A DNA stretch of 64,000 bases from the NCBI RefSeq assembly GCF_022637555.1, contig NZ_CP093342.1:1984001-2048000 (forward strand), in the 5' to 3' direction. The notes below the pieces were generated by a model, which was not told the DNA's origin, ran no database searches, and saw only the letters and a list, made by a program, of their open reading frames with translations. Every line of letters begins with the position of its first letter. Positions within the stretch are counted from its first letter, which is position 1. The DNA is from Microbacterium sp. H1-D42. Lineage in GTDB: Bacteria > Actinomycetota > Actinomycetes > Actinomycetales > Microbacteriaceae. Positions 54,186 to 63,644 of this stretch are shown here, in pieces. Both the position numbers and the translations under genes were made by a program.

Positions 54186-54736
54186 AGGACTCCCCCTCCG
54201 CCGGCGACGACGAACGGCCAGGGCACCAGCAGCAGGGCGCCGACGATGAGAGCCGCGAAGCGCACCCAGGGTTTCGACTCGCGCGTGAGCACGAGGGCCG
54301 CCGCGAACCACAGCGCGGGCGCTGCCACCGCGATCCACATGCTCGCCTGGTACATCGGCGCCGGCATCATGAATGCCGCCTTCGACAGCATCCCGGCACC
54401 GCCAAGTGCCCAGCCGACCGTGTAGAGCAGATAGATGCCGCCGAGGATGCCGAGGCCGAGCAGGGCCACGGTGCCGATCCCCTGCGGCTCGTCGTCGGCA
54501 TCCGATGCCGCGTCGCCGGCGCTCGCAGCGTTCTCGACGCGCGCCGCGGCGGTGTCGGATGCTGGCGCACCAGCCGACGGCAAGGGCGCGATCGGCGCAT
54601 CGAACGCGGGGTCAGACGGCGTCTCGACGCGGGGCGCCACCGGCTTCGCCTTCTGGGCTCGAGGCGTCGGGCGGCGGGCCTCGAGCGCGTCGTCGCCATC
54701 CCAGCTGAGGGCGTCATCCTCGGGTTCGGAACTCAT
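54182..54736 (-). CDS. Membrane protein with a long Ala/Pro/Asp-rich cytosolic head
   Basis: The 184-residue protein starts with about 90 hydrophilic, acidic, low-complexity residues (SSEPEDDALSWDGDD at the start). Three membrane helices follow. It has no recognised domain. The ATG at 54736 is 6 bases after the -10 box TACGCT, so it is probably leaderless. It is coupled to the 118-residue membrane protein downstream and divergent from another membrane protein gene. The trio may belong together. Confidence 0.65.
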   Translation of the reverse strand: MSSEPEDDALSWDGDDALEARRPTPRAQKAKPVAPRVETPSDPAFDAPIAPLPSAGAPASDTAAARVENAASAGDAASDADDEPQGIGTVALLGLGILGGIYLLYTVGWALGGAGMLSKAAFMMPAPMYQASMWIAVAAPALWFAAALVLTRESKPWVRFAALIVGALLLVPWPFVVAGGGGVL

Positions 54737-54805
54737 GCTCCCAGCGTACCGACGCCGGAGCCGCCATCCCACTAGGCTCGGGTCGACACCACCTGGGAGG
54801 CAAGA
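54737..54805. promoter_or_regulatory. Divergent promoter region of two membrane protein genes
   Basis: The minus-strand -10 box TACGCT (54743-54748) is 6 bases from the ATG at 54736. On the plus strand TAGGCT (54772-54777) is a candidate -10 box for the gene starting at 54806, which has a GGGAGG ribosome-binding site and so a short 5' UTR. Confidence 0.5.
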
Positions 54806-55723
54806 GTGGCTGAGACCCCTGACAAGACCGCCGACGCGAGCGACGCGACGAGTGGCCGCGAGTGGGCGCCGACGCCCGCCGCGAAGAAGAAGGCGACCAC
54901 GTTCCGCTGGATCGCGATGGCGCTGTGGATCGTCGCCATCGCAAGCGAGGCCGTGGCCATCTTCTGGCTGCTGCCCCAGCGAGAGGTCGTCGGCGCCGAC
55001 GGCACGATCGTGCGCAACCCCGACACCGGGCTGCTCGAGGAGCAGGGCGCTTCGGTGACGTTCCCGCAATGGGCCTTCATCACCCTGCTCGTCATGCTGG
55101 TGGTCATCGCCGCGCTCGCCATCACCGGGTCGGTGCTGTGGAAGAAGGCCAACACGCTGGACCCGGCGCGCAAGTCCGACAAGGCGCGCTTCTTCGTGCA
55201 GAACCAGCTTGGCGCGATCATCGCCGTCATCGCGTTCCTGCCGTTGGTGATCCTGATCTTCCTGAACAAGGACATGGACAAGGGCCAGAAGGCGACCGCC
55301 GGAATCCTCGGCATCGTGCTGGCGCTCGCGGCGACCTACTTCGGCGCGAGCTTCAACCCGCCGTCGGTCGAGCAGTACACCGCCGACCAGTCGACAGTGA
55401 TCATGCTGCTCGGCGAAGACCAGGTGACCTGGGTCGAAGGCGGCGGGGTCTACCACGTGTGCGACACGGTCTCCGATCTGCAGACCGGCAGTGAGATCCA
55501 GCACGGCACCACGGCCGAGGCGATCGAGGCGGGCAAGAACCGCCTGACGCTGAAGTTCGTCTCCGAGCTCGAGAAGTGCGGCCTGCCCGTGCCGGAGAAC
55601 TCCGCGGACATCACTGACGCCCTGCGTGCCATCCAGGCCGGCGAGACCACGACGCTGCCCGCACCGGTGTGGGCCGACGGCGAGGCCCCGATCGAGATCG
55701 AGGACGCGCCCGCGTCGGAGTAA
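54806..55723 (+). CDS. Membrane protein of unknown function
   Basis: The 305-residue protein has a hydrophilic N-terminus and four membrane helices (starting near residues 34, 88, 131 and 161). A soluble C-terminal domain of about 120 residues follows, with two cysteines (HVCDTVS and LEKCGLP) that could form a disulfide if the domain is outside the membrane. I do not recognise a family. The start is a GTG with GGGAGG 5 bases ahead. Confidence 0.7.
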   Translation: MAETPDKTADASDATSGREWAPTPAAKKKATTFRWIAMALWIVAIASEAVAIFWLLPQREVVGADGTIVRNPDTGLLEEQGASVTFPQWAFITLLVMLVVIAALAITGSVLWKKANTLDPARKSDKARFFVQNQLGAIIAVIAFLPLVILIFLNKDMDKGQKATAGILGIVLALAATYFGASFNPPSVEQYTADQSTVIMLLGEDQVTWVEGGGVYHVCDTVSDLQTGSEIQHGTTAEAIEAGKNRLTLKFVSELEKCGLPVPENSADITDALRAIQAGETTTLPAPVWADGEAPIEIEDAPASE

Positions 55724-55745
55724 GGCCCCATTCTCGCGGGTCTCG

Positions 55746-55793
55746 GGATGGAGAACGCCGCTTTCGGATGCCCGGAAGCGGCGTTTTCCATCC
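55746..55793. terminator. Bidirectional terminator before the carbohydrate operon end
   Basis: GGATGGAGAACGCCGCTT and AAGCGGCGTTTTCCATCC form an 18-bp stem (one G-U) between the convergent membrane protein gene and cutC. Confidence 0.82.
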
Positions 55794-55817
55794 CAGCGTG
55801 GCCGCCAAGGGTGGTGG

Positions 55818-56579
55818 TCACCGGCGGGCGATCGCCCCCGTGAGGGCCGCACGCGCCGCGGCGACGATCTCGGGATCGGTCGTGTCGAAGCCGGCTGCGC
55901 CGCCTCCTGGGCCACTGGGCGCCTGATCGCCGGACGGGCGACGGGCAGAAAGGTGCACAGCATCCACTCCCGCCGCGACGAAGTCGCCGATGTCGCCGAC
56001 CCGCACTCCCCCACCCGGCATGATCTGCACGCGTCCGGCTGACCGACCCACGAGCGCTGCGATGTTCTGCAGCCCGTCGATGCTGCGCGTCGCGCCGCCG
56101 CTGGTGAGCACCCGGCGGATGCCGAGCTCTGCCAGTTCGTCGATCACCGCCACCGGGTCGCTGAGCGTGTCGATGGCCCGGTGGTAGGTGACTTCGGCGC
56201 CCTGCGCGGCGTCGATCCAGCGCCGGATGGCCTCGGAATCGATACGACCCTCGGCATCCAGCGCGCCGACGACCACTCCGCCCGCGCCACGACGCACGAT
56301 CTCGCGCACATCGGCGGCGACCAGCGCGACCTCAGCCGGGTCGTACACGAAGCCCCCTGGACGCGGCCGCACGAGCACAGCGACGCGTTCCGCGCCGCCG
56401 GACGCTTCGAGCACCGCGTCGACAGTGCCGGCCGACGGCGTGAGGCCGCCGGTCTCGGCGAGAGCCTGGCACAGCTCCACGCGATCGGCGCCGCTCGCGA
56501 ACGCGATGCGCGCGCCAGCGGCATCCTGCACCGCGATCTCAAGCTGCACCGCGTCCTCGAGCTGCACGGGTGATGTCAT
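55818..56579 (-). CDS. cutC: CutC-family protein
   Basis: The 253-residue TIM-barrel protein has CutC signatures: ADRVELCQALAETGGLTPS, VLVRPRPGGFVYD, TYHRAIDTLSDP and VLTSGGA. CutC was named for copper homeostasis in E. coli, but that role is disputed and many homologues lie in sugar operons. Here its ATG overlaps the fucosidase stop (ATGA), which makes it part of the glycoside operon and argues for a metabolic role on a sugar or derivative. Confidence 0.88.
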   Translation of the reverse strand: MTSPVQLEDAVQLEIAVQDAAGARIAFASGADRVELCQALAETGGLTPSAGTVDAVLEASGGAERVAVLVRPRPGGFVYDPAEVALVAADVREIVRRGAGGVVVGALDAEGRIDSEAIRRWIDAAQGAEVTYHRAIDTLSDPVAVIDELAELGIRRVLTSGGATRSIDGLQNIAALVGRSAGRVQIMPGGGVRVGDIGDFVAAGVDAVHLSARRPSGDQAPSGPGGGAAGFDTTDPEIVAAARAALTGAIARR

Positions 56580-57919
56580 GCGACTGTCGCGACGGCCACA
56601 GCCGAGCCGCGCAGCTTCTCAGGGATGATCAGCGAGGTGACGCCGTTCGAGAGCGGCGTGGTCTCAGCGACGGAACCGTCCGCCCATCGGGCGTCACGGC
56701 CGGCGAGTTCGGTCGGAAGCGGCACCTCGCCGATCGACGGGTCGATCGCGTGCACGTGCACGCCGGCCGATGAGGCCGTGTACCGCACGGGGGCCAGCGG
56801 TTCGCCGAAGCGGATCCACGGCCGGGTGCCGTACACCGCGTCGCCGTTCTCGCCCAGCCAAGCACCCATGGCGCGCATGGCGGCGAGCTGCAGCGCGGGG
56901 ATGGAGCCGTCGGCGGCAGGTCCCACATTGATCAGGAGGTTGCCGTTCTTCGAGACGACGTCCACCAGCATGCGGATCAGCGCGTCACCCGAGAGCGAGT
57001 GGCGGTCGTCCTCTGCCTGGTTGAAGCCGAAGGAGTAGCCGAGACCGCGCGTGGATTCCCACGGCTGGTCGAGGATGTCGGGGATGTGACGATACTCGCG
57101 CGTGAGGAACCCGTGGTACGGCACGCCCCAGCGGTCGTTGACGACGCCTTCGGGAACAGCGTCGAAGTAGCGGTTCAGCAGCGCGGCGACGGCGTACTCG
57201 TCGCCGCCCTTGCCCCCGTCCGGCCACTCGATGTCGTTCCACAGCACATCGGGCGAGAAGCGCTCGACGAGCTCGTCCAGCTGCGCGGCCGAGTAGCGCG
57301 AGAAGTGCTCGTCGTGCCGGCGGAAGCGGAACAGATCCGTGTCCGATTCGATCGGCGGGAAGTCGCTGACGTGCCAGTCGAGGGCCCCGGAGTAGTAGAC
57401 GCCGAACTTCGCGCCGGCGCGGCGGGTCGCGTCGTGGAACTCGCCGATCAGGTCGCGCTTCGGGCCGCGCGCGACCGAGTTGAAGCCGGTGGTCGCGGTG
57501 TTCCAGAGACAGAATCCCTCGTGGTGCTTCGTCGTGGGGATCACGTACTTGGCGCCCGCTCCGACGAGTTCGCCGACGAATGCATCCGCGTCGAACGCTG
57601 ACGCGTCCCACAGGTCGGCGAGATCCTCGTACGAGGTGCCGGGACCGTACACCTGTTGGTGGCGCTCCCACGTCGGGCTTCCGGCGATGCGCACGGTGTT
57701 GCCGTACCACTCGGCGTACTGATGCCAGGCGTAGGCGTCCTCGGCCGGGATGTTCACTCCCTCGCCGTGCTGCACGGCCCAGGCCGGAACCGAGTACAGG
57801 CCCCAGTGCACGAAGAAGCCGAGCTTCGCGTCGCGGTACCACTCCGGCACTCCCTGCGCGGGGTAGGTCGGTGCGGCCGCGCCGAAGTCGGGGCCGGTGC
57901 GGGTCTCGAAGTTGAGCAT
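56576..57919 (-). CDS. GH29 alpha-L-fucosidase
   Basis: The 447-residue enzyme has GH29 features: GVPEWYRDAKLGFFVHWG at the N-terminus, YVIPTTKHHEGFCLW, and the catalytic nucleophile Asp229 in LWNDIEWP. A short C-terminal beta domain follows. It hydrolyses terminal alpha-L-fucose from oligosaccharides. It has no signal peptide, so it acts in the cytosol on a fucosylated glycoside brought in by the ABC transporter of the same operon. It starts 2 bases after the M81 gene stop. Confidence 0.92.
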   Translation of the reverse strand: MLNFETRTGPDFGAAAPTYPAQGVPEWYRDAKLGFFVHWGLYSVPAWAVQHGEGVNIPAEDAYAWHQYAEWYGNTVRIAGSPTWERHQQVYGPGTSYEDLADLWDASAFDADAFVGELVGAGAKYVIPTTKHHEGFCLWNTATTGFNSVARGPKRDLIGEFHDATRRAGAKFGVYYSGALDWHVSDFPPIESDTDLFRFRRHDEHFSRYSAAQLDELVERFSPDVLWNDIEWPDGGKGGDEYAVAALLNRYFDAVPEGVVNDRWGVPYHGFLTREYRHIPDILDQPWESTRGLGYSFGFNQAEDDRHSLSGDALIRMLVDVVSKNGNLLINVGPAADGSIPALQLAAMRAMGAWLGENGDAVYGTRPWIRFGEPLAPVRYTASSAGVHVHAIDPSIGEVPLPTELAGRDARWADGSVAETTPLSNGVTSLIIPEKLRGSAVAVATVA

Positions 57920-57921
57920 GC

Positions 57922-59496
57922 TCAGATCTCCTGTCGGCGGCTCACGTGGGCCGTGAGTGCGGGGTTTCCGGTGGTATCGAACGGGTAGACGCCCGGCGCG
58001 AGATCGTGATGGCCGAGGCGCAGCAGATCCTGGTCGACGCCACCAGGGGTCAGGGCGAGCGTCCAGTCCGCCGCGAGGTCGTACAGCTCAGGCTCGAGGT
58101 AGCCGATCTTCACCACGACGATGTCGGCCGCCTCGGGGTCAAGCCCCAGCATGCGGAAGTCGTCCAGGTGGTGGAACGGCTTGCGTCGCGAGGTGATGAT
58201 CGCGTGCAGCCCGCCGACGGCGATGACGGCCTGTGTGCCGGCATCCTTGTCGCCATCGGTGATCGAGAAGACCTCGCCGGTGATCTGCACAGGGCCGGAG
58301 GGCCCCGCGTCGACGCCGGCACCGGCGCTGAGCGAGATCTGCGCTCCGACGCCCGCCTCGCGAGCGGCGCTGACAGCATCCGCATCGAAGATCGACGCGA
58401 CCAGCGTCGTGCGCGAGCCGTCGGTGAGTTCGGGCCGCGTGAGCAGTTCGGTGAGCGTCCAGGTGACATCGCCCGCTCCCCCGGCCGTCGGGTTGTCGCC
58501 CGAGTCGGAGATCAGGTACGGGCGGGCGGCGTCCGGCGCGAGCGCCTTGGCGAGAGCACCGTCCAGCGACGCCGTCGGCGCGACGAAGACGAAGTCCTCT
58601 CGCGCGTCCCAGAACAGCCGGGCGACCCGCTCGGCCTCCCGCGCGATGATCTGCTCGTCATCGCCCATCACCATGACGTAGGCCTGGCAGCGCGGCTCAT
58701 CCGCCCAGGCGTAGCCGATCCAGATCGACGCGTCGATAACGCCGTCCATCGCCTCGATGCCAGGCAGCTCGGCGTAGATTCCGGCGGCGGGCTCGAGTCG
58801 GGTGCTGGTCTTCTCGCCGGGCAGCAGCACCGGCACCGGCACCCAGGCGCGATGCGGACGGCGGCGAAGCGGGTCGGTGCCGTGCTCGCCGCGCAGGCGC
58901 GCGAGCAGGTTCCAGACCGCGCGCTCCTTGGTGTTCAGCCAATCCTCGTGCGGCGCCATGCGATAGCAGGTGAGCATGTCGACCTCGTCGCGCAGCACCT
59001 CAGAGACGTTGCCGTGCAGATCCATCGATGCTGAGATCAGCGTGTCAGGACCGAGCGCCGCCCGCACGGCGATCGCCAGGTCGCCTTCGGCGTCCTTCAT
59101 GCCGATCACGCTCATCGCGCCGTGGATGTCGAAGAAGAAGCCGTCGAACGGACCGTGCGCGCGGATGCTGTCGCGGATGCCATCGACGATGGCGTCCTTC
59201 ATGCGGCGGTACGTCGCGGGCGCCACGGCGCCGCCCGGCAGTGAGCGGCCGTGATAGATCGGCTCCCACTGCGCGGATTCGCGCAGCTCGCGTCCTTCGT
59301 CGAGGAACGGGTAGTAGCCGATCAGGTCGGCGCCGGTGCGGATCGTGAACGCCTCGTCGCCCGAGACGTGCGGGGAGAACGTGCTGGATTCGATCGAGAT
59401 GCCGGCGATGCCGATCCGAGGGGCGGCGATACCGCCCTCATGGAGTGCGGGCAGCGGGCCCATCCAGATCTGGCTGGCGTCGAGACGGTCGGTCAT
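57922..59496 (-). CDS. M81-family (MlrC-like) metallopeptidase homologue
   Basis: The 524-residue protein has both domains of the MlrC family, with metal-site segments FFFDIHGAM and SMDLHGNVSE and an N-terminal GISIESSTFSPH. MlrC degrades linearised microcystin, yet most relatives are in bacteria that never meet it. No signal peptide is seen. It lies inside a fucosidase and sugar-transport operon, so its real substrate may be an amide-linked sugar or glycopeptide. The ATG at 59496 has an AAAGAG ribosome-binding site. Confidence 0.87.
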   Translation of the reverse strand: MTDRLDASQIWMGPLPALHEGGIAAPRIGIAGISIESSTFSPHVSGDEAFTIRTGADLIGYYPFLDEGRELRESAQWEPIYHGRSLPGGAVAPATYRRMKDAIVDGIRDSIRAHGPFDGFFFDIHGAMSVIGMKDAEGDLAIAVRAALGPDTLISASMDLHGNVSEVLRDEVDMLTCYRMAPHEDWLNTKERAVWNLLARLRGEHGTDPLRRRPHRAWVPVPVLLPGEKTSTRLEPAAGIYAELPGIEAMDGVIDASIWIGYAWADEPRCQAYVMVMGDDEQIIAREAERVARLFWDAREDFVFVAPTASLDGALAKALAPDAARPYLISDSGDNPTAGGAGDVTWTLTELLTRPELTDGSRTTLVASIFDADAVSAAREAGVGAQISLSAGAGVDAGPSGPVQITGEVFSITDGDKDAGTQAVIAVGGLHAIITSRRKPFHHLDDFRMLGLDPEAADIVVVKIGYLEPELYDLAADWTLALTPGGVDQDLLRLGHHDLAPGVYPFDTTGNPALTAHVSRRQEI

Positions 59497-59530
59497 GATG
59501 CTCTTTCTACGCGAGATGGAGGCGAGTGTC

Positions 59531-60472
59531 TCAGAAGACGGATGCGAGTGCGAGGCTGCGTGCGGATTCGATGGCACCTAGTGCCACCGCGTCCGCGCCG
59601 CGCGTCGCCGGTCGGATGTGCAGGGGGATGCCGGTGATCGGCGCATCCGTGCCGAGGGCGTCGTCGATGCCCGGCTGCAGCAGGTGCCAGACATGCGCGA
59701 CGCCGCCGCCGACGATGGCGTGGGAGATGTCGAGCAGGGTGGCCGCGCTTGCGCAGGCCAGTCCGAGCGCGTGTCCTGCGTCGCGGAACACGGCACGCGC
59801 GTCAGTGTCACCCGCATCCGCACGCGCAGCCACATCACGCGCCCCGTCCGCCGCCTGCCCGGTGCGCTCGGCGTACCGCAGGGCGATGGAGGTGCCGGAG
59901 GCGAGTGTCTCGAGGTGTCCGACCTGACCGCAGGTGCACAAGAGGTCGCTGTAGCCGGGGGTATGACCGATCTCGCCGGCCGCACCGTGCGGACCCCGCC
60001 GGAGCCCGCCGTCGATGAGCAGCGCACCGCCGACACCCGTGCCGAGCATCACGCCGAGGACGTCGGTCTCGCCGACGTCCGACTCGCCGAGCAGGAACGC
60101 ATTCACGTCGTTCTCCACGACGACGGGGCATTCCAGCCGCTGGGAGAGCTCCTCTGCCAGGGGGAAGCCGACCCAGTCGGTGAAGGTCGACGACGCGGCC
60201 CGGATCGTGCCGGTGTCGTGATCGATGACTCCGGCTGCCCCGACTCCGGCGGCGCGGATCGACCGGCCGCCCACGAGCGTGCGCACGAGCGACGCCGCAG
60301 CGTCCGCCATGGCCGCGCCCCCCTCGGCGGCGGGTGCTGGAACCTCACCCCGCTGGTGGATGCGCCGCTGGTCGTCGCAGACGAGAACTGCGATCTTCGT
60401 GCCCCCGATATCGATCCCGACGAAGACGGGATCGACATCGGCAGGCATGGATGTGCCCTGATGATGTGCCAT
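59531..60472 (-). CDS. ROK-family sugar kinase
   Basis: The 313-residue protein has the phosphate-binding GIDIGGTKIAV at the N-terminus and the catalytic Asp in ENDVNAF. The ROK zinc site has its His in GHTPGY. The Cys cluster reads CTCGQVGHLE, where the usual third Cys is replaced by His. It probably phosphorylates a hexose or amino sugar released in the cytosol. An alternative start is the ATG at 60448. It begins 8 bases after the second permease gene. Confidence 0.87.
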   Translation of the reverse strand: MAHHQGTSMPADVDPVFVGIDIGGTKIAVLVCDDQRRIHQRGEVPAPAAEGGAAMADAAASLVRTLVGGRSIRAAGVGAAGVIDHDTGTIRAASSTFTDWVGFPLAEELSQRLECPVVVENDVNAFLLGESDVGETDVLGVMLGTGVGGALLIDGGLRRGPHGAAGEIGHTPGYSDLLCTCGQVGHLETLASGTSIALRYAERTGQAADGARDVAARADAGDTDARAVFRDAGHALGLACASAATLLDISHAIVGGGVAHVWHLLQPGIDDALGTDAPITGIPLHIRPATRGADAVALGAIESARSLALASVF

Positions 60473-60480
60473 CGTGAAAC

Positions 60481-61410
60481 TCAGCGCCCTCCGAGGCCGG
60501 CCATGGCGATGCCCTTGACCAGGTGCTTCTGCAGCACGATCACCAGGATCGTGGTGGGGATCATCGAGATGATCGATGCCGCCATCTGCAGGTCCCAGCG
60601 CGTTCCGGTCAGACCCGAGAAGCTCGCGAGTCCCACCGGCAGCGTGCCGAGGGTGTTGTAGTCGACCGTGACGATCAGCGGCCACAGGTAGGCGTTCCAG
60701 AACGACAGGAACGTGAACACGGCGAGCACGGCGATCGCCGACTTCGACAGCGGGACGATGATCTGCAGGAAGGTGCGCACCGGCCCCGCCCCGTCGACGC
60801 GCGCGGCCTCTTCGAGCTCATAGGGGATGCCACGGAAGAACTGCCGCATGAGGAACGTGCCGAACGCGCCGAACGCGAACGGGAAGATCAGCGACTGGTA
60901 AGTGTTCACCCAGCCGAACCACTGCATCACCTGGAACATCGGGATGACGAGCACCTCGGCCGGCACCATGAGTGTGGCGAGGAACAGTACGAACACCGCG
61001 TCGCGTCCCTTCCAGCGCAGGCGTCCGAAGGCGTAGCCGGCAGTGGTCGAGACGACGATCACGACCAGGGTGCCTGCGATGGAGGTGAACAGCGAGTTGC
61101 CGATGTACGTCCAGAACGGCCCGAACTCGAACACCTCGGCGAAGTTCGACCAGCGGATCTCAGAGCCGAACAGCGACGGCGGCATGGCGAACATCTCGCC
61201 GTTGGGCTTGAGAGCGGAGAAGAACGCGTAGACCAGCGGCAGCATGAACAGCGCAGCCGCGACGTAGATGGAGATGTGGGCGAGGATCAGACGCACCCGC
61301 GCCCATGGCGTCATCGGGGCGCGTCCGCGTCGCTTCTCGACCTCGACGTGCTCTTCGCCGTCCACGGCGATCAGCGTGCGGGTCGTCGATTCTGCGATGT
61401 CAGTGCTCAT
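60481..61410 (-). CDS. ABC sugar transporter permease (MalG type)
   Basis: The 309-residue carbohydrate permease has six membrane helices and the EAA loop that contacts the ATPase (EEAARVDGAGPVRTFLQIIVP). It forms the channel with the MalF-type permease, whose gene end it overlaps by 11 bases. No ATPase is encoded in the operon, so a shared MsiK-type ATPase elsewhere in the genome is likely, as is usual in actinobacteria. Confidence 0.92.
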   Translation of the reverse strand: MSTDIAESTTRTLIAVDGEEHVEVEKRRGRAPMTPWARVRLILAHISIYVAAALFMLPLVYAFFSALKPNGEMFAMPPSLFGSEIRWSNFAEVFEFGPFWTYIGNSLFTSIAGTLVVIVVSTTAGYAFGRLRWKGRDAVFVLFLATLMVPAEVLVIPMFQVMQWFGWVNTYQSLIFPFAFGAFGTFLMRQFFRGIPYELEEAARVDGAGPVRTFLQIIVPLSKSAIAVLAVFTFLSFWNAYLWPLIVTVDYNTLGTLPVGLASFSGLTGTRWDLQMAASIISMIPTTILVIVLQKHLVKGIAMAGLGGR

Positions 61411-62311
61411 AGTGCACCCACCTCTTCTGAGCCTTGAACTGGATCGCGGTGACGGTGATGATCAGCGCGAACAGGATCCACGCACCTGCGGCAGCGAGAC
61501 CGAGGTCCTGGAACTTGAAGCCCTGATTGTAGATCCACATCACCAGCGGCTGAGTCGCATTGCCCGGCCCGCCACCGGTGAGCATCTGCGGCTGGACGAA
61601 GACCTGCAACGAGGTGATCATCGTCATGATCGTGGCGAAGAAGATCGCCGGCGAGATCATCGGCACCATGATGCTCCACGTCATGCGGAATCCTCGGGCG
61701 CCGTCGATCCGGGCGGCCTCCATGACGCTTTCCGGCAACTGCTCGAGAGCCGCAGAGAAGATCAGCATGTTGTAGCCGATTCCCTGCCAGACGCTCATGA
61801 TGACGACCATGATCATCGCCCAGTTCTTGTCGGCGAGGAAGTTGGGAAGCTCGACGCCGAACCAGGTCTGCGCCAGTCCGTTGAACAGGCCCTGCGGCTG
61901 GAGCAGCATCTTCCAGACCAGCACGTTGGCGACCATGGGCGTGACGACGGGGATGAAGAACAGCACTCGCAGGGCGCCACGTCCGCGGATGCGCGGACCG
62001 AGGCTGATGGCGAGTGCCAGCGAGAGCACGACGCTCAGCGGCACGTACAGCACTGTGAACACAAGCGTGTTGCGCAGTGCAGGAAGGAAGTTGGGGTCTT
62101 CGAAGAGGCGGAGGTAGTTCGTCCCGCCGTTGAAGGTGCGCTCACCGAACGTCGGCCAGTCGAAGAAGCTCATCACGATGGACAAGACGACCGGCACGAT
62201 CGTGAAGAGGGCGAGGCCCACCAGGGCTGGGCTTGCGAAACCCAGCGCCTGGCGCGCCTCGACCTTGGCGAGCGACCCCGAGCGGCGCTTTGGCGCGTTC
62301 GTGATGGTCAT
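61400..62311 (-). CDS. ABC sugar transporter permease (MalF type)
   Basis: The 303-residue permease has six membrane helices and an EAA loop in MEAARIDGARGFRMTWSIMVP. It pairs with the MalG-type permease. It lies 31 bases downstream of the solute-binding protein gene in the glycoside operon. The N-terminus is short and basic, as in the CUT1 family, which imports oligosaccharides and glycerol phosphates. Confidence 0.92.
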   Translation of the reverse strand: MTITNAPKRRSGSLAKVEARQALGFASPALVGLALFTIVPVVLSIVMSFFDWPTFGERTFNGGTNYLRLFEDPNFLPALRNTLVFTVLYVPLSVVLSLALAISLGPRIRGRGALRVLFFIPVVTPMVANVLVWKMLLQPQGLFNGLAQTWFGVELPNFLADKNWAMIMVVIMSVWQGIGYNMLIFSAALEQLPESVMEAARIDGARGFRMTWSIMVPMISPAIFFATIMTMITSLQVFVQPQMLTGGGPGNATQPLVMWIYNQGFKFQDLGLAAAGAWILFALIITVTAIQFKAQKRWVHYEH

Positions 62312-62342
62312 CTCTCACTGTTCCTGTGTGGAAAGGGGTGTG

Positions 62343-63599
62343 TCAGTTGCCGAACTGCTGCTGAGCGGACTCGAGCACAGCGGTCATCGACTCCTGGCTG
62401 TTGTAGACGCTCACCAGCGAAGGCTGGATGAACGTGCCGACCTTGGCCCAGTTGTCGGACACGTACTGACCCTGGACGTTGGCGAAGGCTGCCTCGAAGG
62501 TGGCCTTGACCTGCTCGCGGTACGCCTCGTCGATCGACTCGAAGTACAGCGGCTGGCTCTCGGCGCGTGCGGGGTAGCTGCGGCCGGAGGACGCGATGTA
62601 GTCCTGCGAGTCCTTGCTGAGCAGCGAGCCGAGCACCTTCAGTGCGTCTTCCTTGTTCTCGCAGCTCTCGGCGATGCCGTAGCCCGAGCCCAGGATCAGG
62701 CTGAGGTCGCCGTTCTCACCGGTCGGCAGCGGTGCCATGCCTGCCTTGAAGCCGGCCTCGTTGTCGAGGTACCCGACTGCGTTCCAGGTGCCGTCGACGG
62801 CCATGGCCGCGTTCTCGCTGGTGAACTGGTTCTCGCCCCAACCACCGTCAGACGCGGATGCGACGGGCGCAGCCACCTTCTGCTCGGTGACGAGTCCGGC
62901 GTACCACTCGGCCGCGTCGGCGAAGGCCGGGTCGGTCAGCTGAAGCGTGCCGTCCTGCGAAACCGGCTGCACGCCGCTCTTCGCGATCGGGAGCGCCTGC
63001 CACTGGAAGTCGCCCATGCCGATGCCGAAGCCGTACTTGCCACCCGTGGTGGCCTTCTTGGCAGCTGCCTCGAAGTCGTCGAAGGTCCAGTCGATCGCAG
63101 GCAGGTCGGCACCGGCGGCGGTGAGCTGATCCTCGTTGTAATACGTCAGCATCGTCGACACGTCGAACGGCACACCGTACATGTCGCCCTTGTTGGAGAG
63201 GATCTCCAGGCTGCCCTCGGCGAAGTCCGACGAAGCCAGCCCCGCCTTGGTGAGGTCCTCGTCCGTGAGCTTCACGAATCCAGAGGTGTAGCTGGCGAGC
63301 ATGCCGGAGTTCATCCCGGTCACGCAGGCCATGTTTCCGGAAGCCATGTTCGTGGTGAGCTTCGTGAAGAAGTCCCCCCACGGCGCGGTGCGGAGCTCGA
63401 CCTTGATGTCGGGGTTCTGCTCGCGAACCACGTCCATCTGCGCCTCCAGCGCGGCGGTGTCGTCCTCGCTGCCTGCCCACATGTCCACGACGATCGTGTC
63501 GCCGTCCGCCGACCCGCCACCACTGGCGCTGGTGCAGCCCGTCAGGGCAACCGCGACGCCGGCTACGGCGACGACTGCACCCACACGCATCTTCTTCAT
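62343..63599 (-). CDS. Extracellular sugar-binding lipoprotein of ABC transporter
   Basis: The 418-residue CUT1 solute-binding protein has a lipobox LTGC with the modified Cys at residue 22 and a Ser/Gly-rich linker. It has the type I binding-protein fold ([17 protein letters not shown] and [11 protein letters not shown] regions). It captures the oligosaccharide and delivers it to the two permeases. It is the first gene of the operon. The ATG at 63599 has AAGGAG 7 bases ahead, and a -10 box TATGTT lies at 63645-63650. Confidence 0.92.
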   Translation of the reverse strand: MKKMRVGAVVAVAGVAVALTGCTSASGGGSADGDTIVVDMWAGSEDDTAALEAQMDVVREQNPDIKVELRTAPWGDFFTKLTTNMASGNMACVTGMNSGMLASYTSGFVKLTDEDLTKAGLASSDFAEGSLEILSNKGDMYGVPFDVSTMLTYYNEDQLTAAGADLPAIDWTFDDFEAAAKKATTGGKYGFGIGMGDFQWQALPIAKSGVQPVSQDGTLQLTDPAFADAAEWYAGLVTEQKVAAPVASASDGGWGENQFTSENAAMAVDGTWNAVGYLDNEAGFKAGMAPLPTGENGDLSLILGSGYGIAESCENKEDALKVLGSLLSKDSQDYIASSGRSYPARAESQPLYFESIDEAYREQVKATFEAAFANVQGQYVSDNWAKVGTFIQPSLVSVYNSQESMTAVLESAQQQFGN

Positions 63600-63644
63600 T
63601 GAATGTCTCCTTGCGGAAGTTTGAGTTGTTTTGACCGTCGAATC

